Shown here: positions 23,674 through 25,679 of the stretch, piece by piece
Layout of the letters: each line of letters opens with the position of its first letter
Numbering within the stretch: the first letter of the stretch is position 1
Assembly (NCBI GenBank): GCA_029555885.1
Contig: JAKPQT010000325.1
Coordinates: 1 to 25,679, forward strand
DNA from: Chloroflexota bacterium
GTDB lineage: Bacteria > Chloroflexota > Anaerolineae > CG2-30-64-16
Reading direction: 5' to 3'
DNA: 25,679 bases
The notes under the pieces: generated by a model
What the model was told of the DNA's origin: nothing
Seen by the model: the letters and a program-made list of their open reading frames with translations, nothing else
Database searches by the model: none
Made by a program: the position numbers and the translations under genes

Positions 23674-25679
23674 GCGGTGAGCTTGCCAGCCGCCTGGAGA
23701 ACCTGTCGCCTGAAAGGCGAGCGATGCTGCTGGAGAAGCTGCGGCAGAAGGCTCAACGGCCGGAAGACACTGGACTGGCCGCGCCGATCCAGCCGCGCCC
23801 TGACGCCTCCGCTTACCCGTTGTCCTTCGCGCAGCAGCGGCTGTGGATTCTCAGCCAGTTGGAGCCGGACAGCCCATTCTACAACATTGCCCTGGCGCTG
23901 CGCCTGACGGGCGAGCTCGATATCCCCGCGCTGGAAGCCAGCCTGAACGAGATCGTGCGCCGGCACGAAGTGCTGCGCGCCCATTTTGTGACGGAACGCG
24001 GCAACCCCGTCCAGGTCATCGCGCCCGAACTGCACCTGACCCTGGAGGTCGCCGACCTCACGCAGGAGATGGGGGCGAGATCGACCCCCGTCGATATCGA
24101 GCAGCGCGGCCTGGAGATCGCGCGCGCCGAAGCAGCCGCGCCCTTCGACTTGCAGCGCGGACCGCTTCTGCGCTGCCGGCTGCTCAGACTGCGTCCGGAT
24201 GAGCACCTGGTGATGCTCACACTGCACCACATCGTCACCGATGGCTGGTCGACCCGCGTGCTGGTGCGCGAGCTGGGCCTGCTGTACGACGCTTTCCGCC
24301 GCCAGGGAGCCGCGCAGCCCCCGGCGGTGCTGCCGCCGCTGCCCATCCAGTATGCCGACTACGCGGCGTGGCAGCGCGAGCAGATCAGCGGCGAGCGGCT
24401 GGCCGCAGAGATCGCATTCTGGCGCAACGCGCTGGCAGGGCTGCCGCCCGTGCTCGAACTGCCCACGGACCGGCCGCGGCCCGCGGTGCAGACGGTGCAT
24501 GGCACGACTTTTTCCTTCTCGGTGCCCGCGCCGGTGGCGGCCGGCCTGCGGGAGCTCGCGCGTCGCGAGGGCGCGACCCTCTTCCAGGCGCTCCTCGCCG
24601 CCTATCAGGCCCTGCTGTACCGCTACACCGGGCAGGGCGACCTCTGCGTCGGCACCCCGATCGCCAACCGCACCCGGCCCGAGCTGGAAGGCCTCATCGG
24701 GTTCTTCGTCAACACGCTGGTCATGCGCGCGCAGTTCCGAGCGGACTCCGGGCATGAAGTGACGTTCCGCGAGTTGCTGCACCAGGTGCGCGAGCGCGGA
24801 CTGGAAGCCCAAAACCACCAGGACCTGCCCTTCGACCTGCTGGTGGACGAGCTGGCCCCGGCGCGCAACCTCAGCATCACGCCGGTCTTCCAGGTCATGT
24901 TCAGCCTGGAGACGCGCAGCGCGCGGGCGGGACTCCGGCTGCCGGGCCTGACGATTACCCCGCTCGACATTCACAGCGGCACAGCCAAAGTCGACCTGAC
25001 CCTGTTCATGGTCGATGAAGCCGCGCACGGTGCGGATGGCGGCCGGCTCACCGGCGCGTTCGAGTACAACACCGACCTGTGGGACGCCGGTTCGATTGCC
25101 CGCCTCGCAGGCCACTTGGGCGAACTGCTGCGCGGCATCGCCGCGGCACCCGACCGGCCCGTAAGCGCGCTGCCGTTGCTGACGGATCGCGAATGGTGGC
25201 AAGCCGTGGCCGGTTGGAACGAGACGACCACCGACTATCCGCATGACCAGCCCCTGCACGAGCTCTTTGCCGCCCAGCTTGCCGCCGCGCCTGACAAAGC
25301 CGCTGTGGTCTACGGGGACACCCCCCTGACCTTCCGGGAGGTGGACCGCCGGGCGAACCAGGTGGCGCGCTACCTGCAGAGCGCGGGCGTCGGCCCCGAG
25401 GTCCTCGTCGGCGTGTACATGGAGCGGTCCGCGGACCTCGTGGTTGCGCTCCTGGGCATCATCAAGGCCGGCGGCGCCTACCTGCCGCTGGACGTGGACT
25501 ACCCCGCCGAACGGCTGGCCTTCATGCTGCACGACGGCCGCGCGCAGGTCCTGCTGACCCAGGAGAGCCTGGCGGGCAAGCTACCCGTCGTGCAGGCGGC
25601 GGGGTCGCAGCCACTGACCGTGCTCCGCATGGACACCGATCGGCGCCTGCTCGACGCGCAGGCAGACACCCCGCCGGCG
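23670..25679 (+). CDS. Nonribosomal peptide synthetase, C-A... (3' end outside window)
   Basis: The frame is open for 670 codons to the window edge. An N-terminal helix (residues 4-30, LENLSPERRAMLLEKLRQKA) resembles NRPS docking segments. A condensation domain follows (about 48-500) with HHIVTDG at 186-192, the motif of active L-type C domains, then the start of an adenylation domain (from about 520, LTFREVDRRANQVARYL, AGGAYLPLDVDYPAERL). The window ends before the TSGSTG core and substrate-code residues, so the amino acid cannot be predicted. The ATG overlaps the preceding stop (ATGA) and has a strong GGGAGGA ribosome site at 23658-23664. It should add at least one residue after the product of the previous protein. 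Confidence 0.93.

Overview
The window is about 26 kb of high-GC bacterial DNA with no rRNA, tRNA, transposase or CRISPR array that I can see. The organism cannot be named from the sequence. A coproporphyrin-dependent haem operon, an Ahb/NirJ-like radical SAM fragment, a lipoprotein-anchored ABC transporter and short heptad and octad repeats would fit a Chloroflexota-like or other deep-branching high-GC lineage. That assignment is inference.

Region 1 (1-6781, + strand) is one tightly packed operon. It runs: the C-terminal end of a radical SAM/SPASM protein, coproheme decarboxylase (chdC/hemQ), coproporphyrin ferrochelatase (cpfC), coproporphyrinogen oxidase (cgoX), then a Dpp/Opp-type substrate-binding lipoprotein and two permeases. 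The first five genes overlap their neighbours by 4 or 8 bases, so haem synthesis and the transporter appear translationally coupled. The transporter has no ATPase gene in the window.

Region 2 (6782-8289) holds a palindromic repeat in a convergent gap, a DUF72 gene on the minus strand, and a 432-bp divergent intergenic region with a good sigma70-like promoter (7898-7926) reading toward the biosynthetic genes.

Region 3 (8290 to the window end, + strand) is the start of a hybrid PKS-NRPS assembly line: a free-standing ACP; KS-AT(dead)-ACP-C-A-PCP (2184 aa); KS-AT-KR-PCP-C-A-PCP (2781 aa); and a C-A... NRPS cut by the window edge. The likely logic is an acyl starter on the ACP, one C2 extension, an amino acid (the A1 code looks aromatic), a second C2 extension with ketoreduction that would make a statine-like gamma-amino-beta-hydroxy acid, then further amino acids. 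No acyl-activating enzyme, thioesterase or tailoring gene is visible, so the cluster must continue to the right.

Two things stand out. First, the AT of the first PKS module has lost its Ser nucleophile, its substrate-binding Arg and the whole segment holding the catalytic His, so the module must be loaded in trans. Second, short AT-richer palindromic heptad elements sit in frame inside the adenylation domains. Two of them occupy the same A6-A7 loop of A1 and A2, and three share a 15-base motif that is open in only one forward frame.
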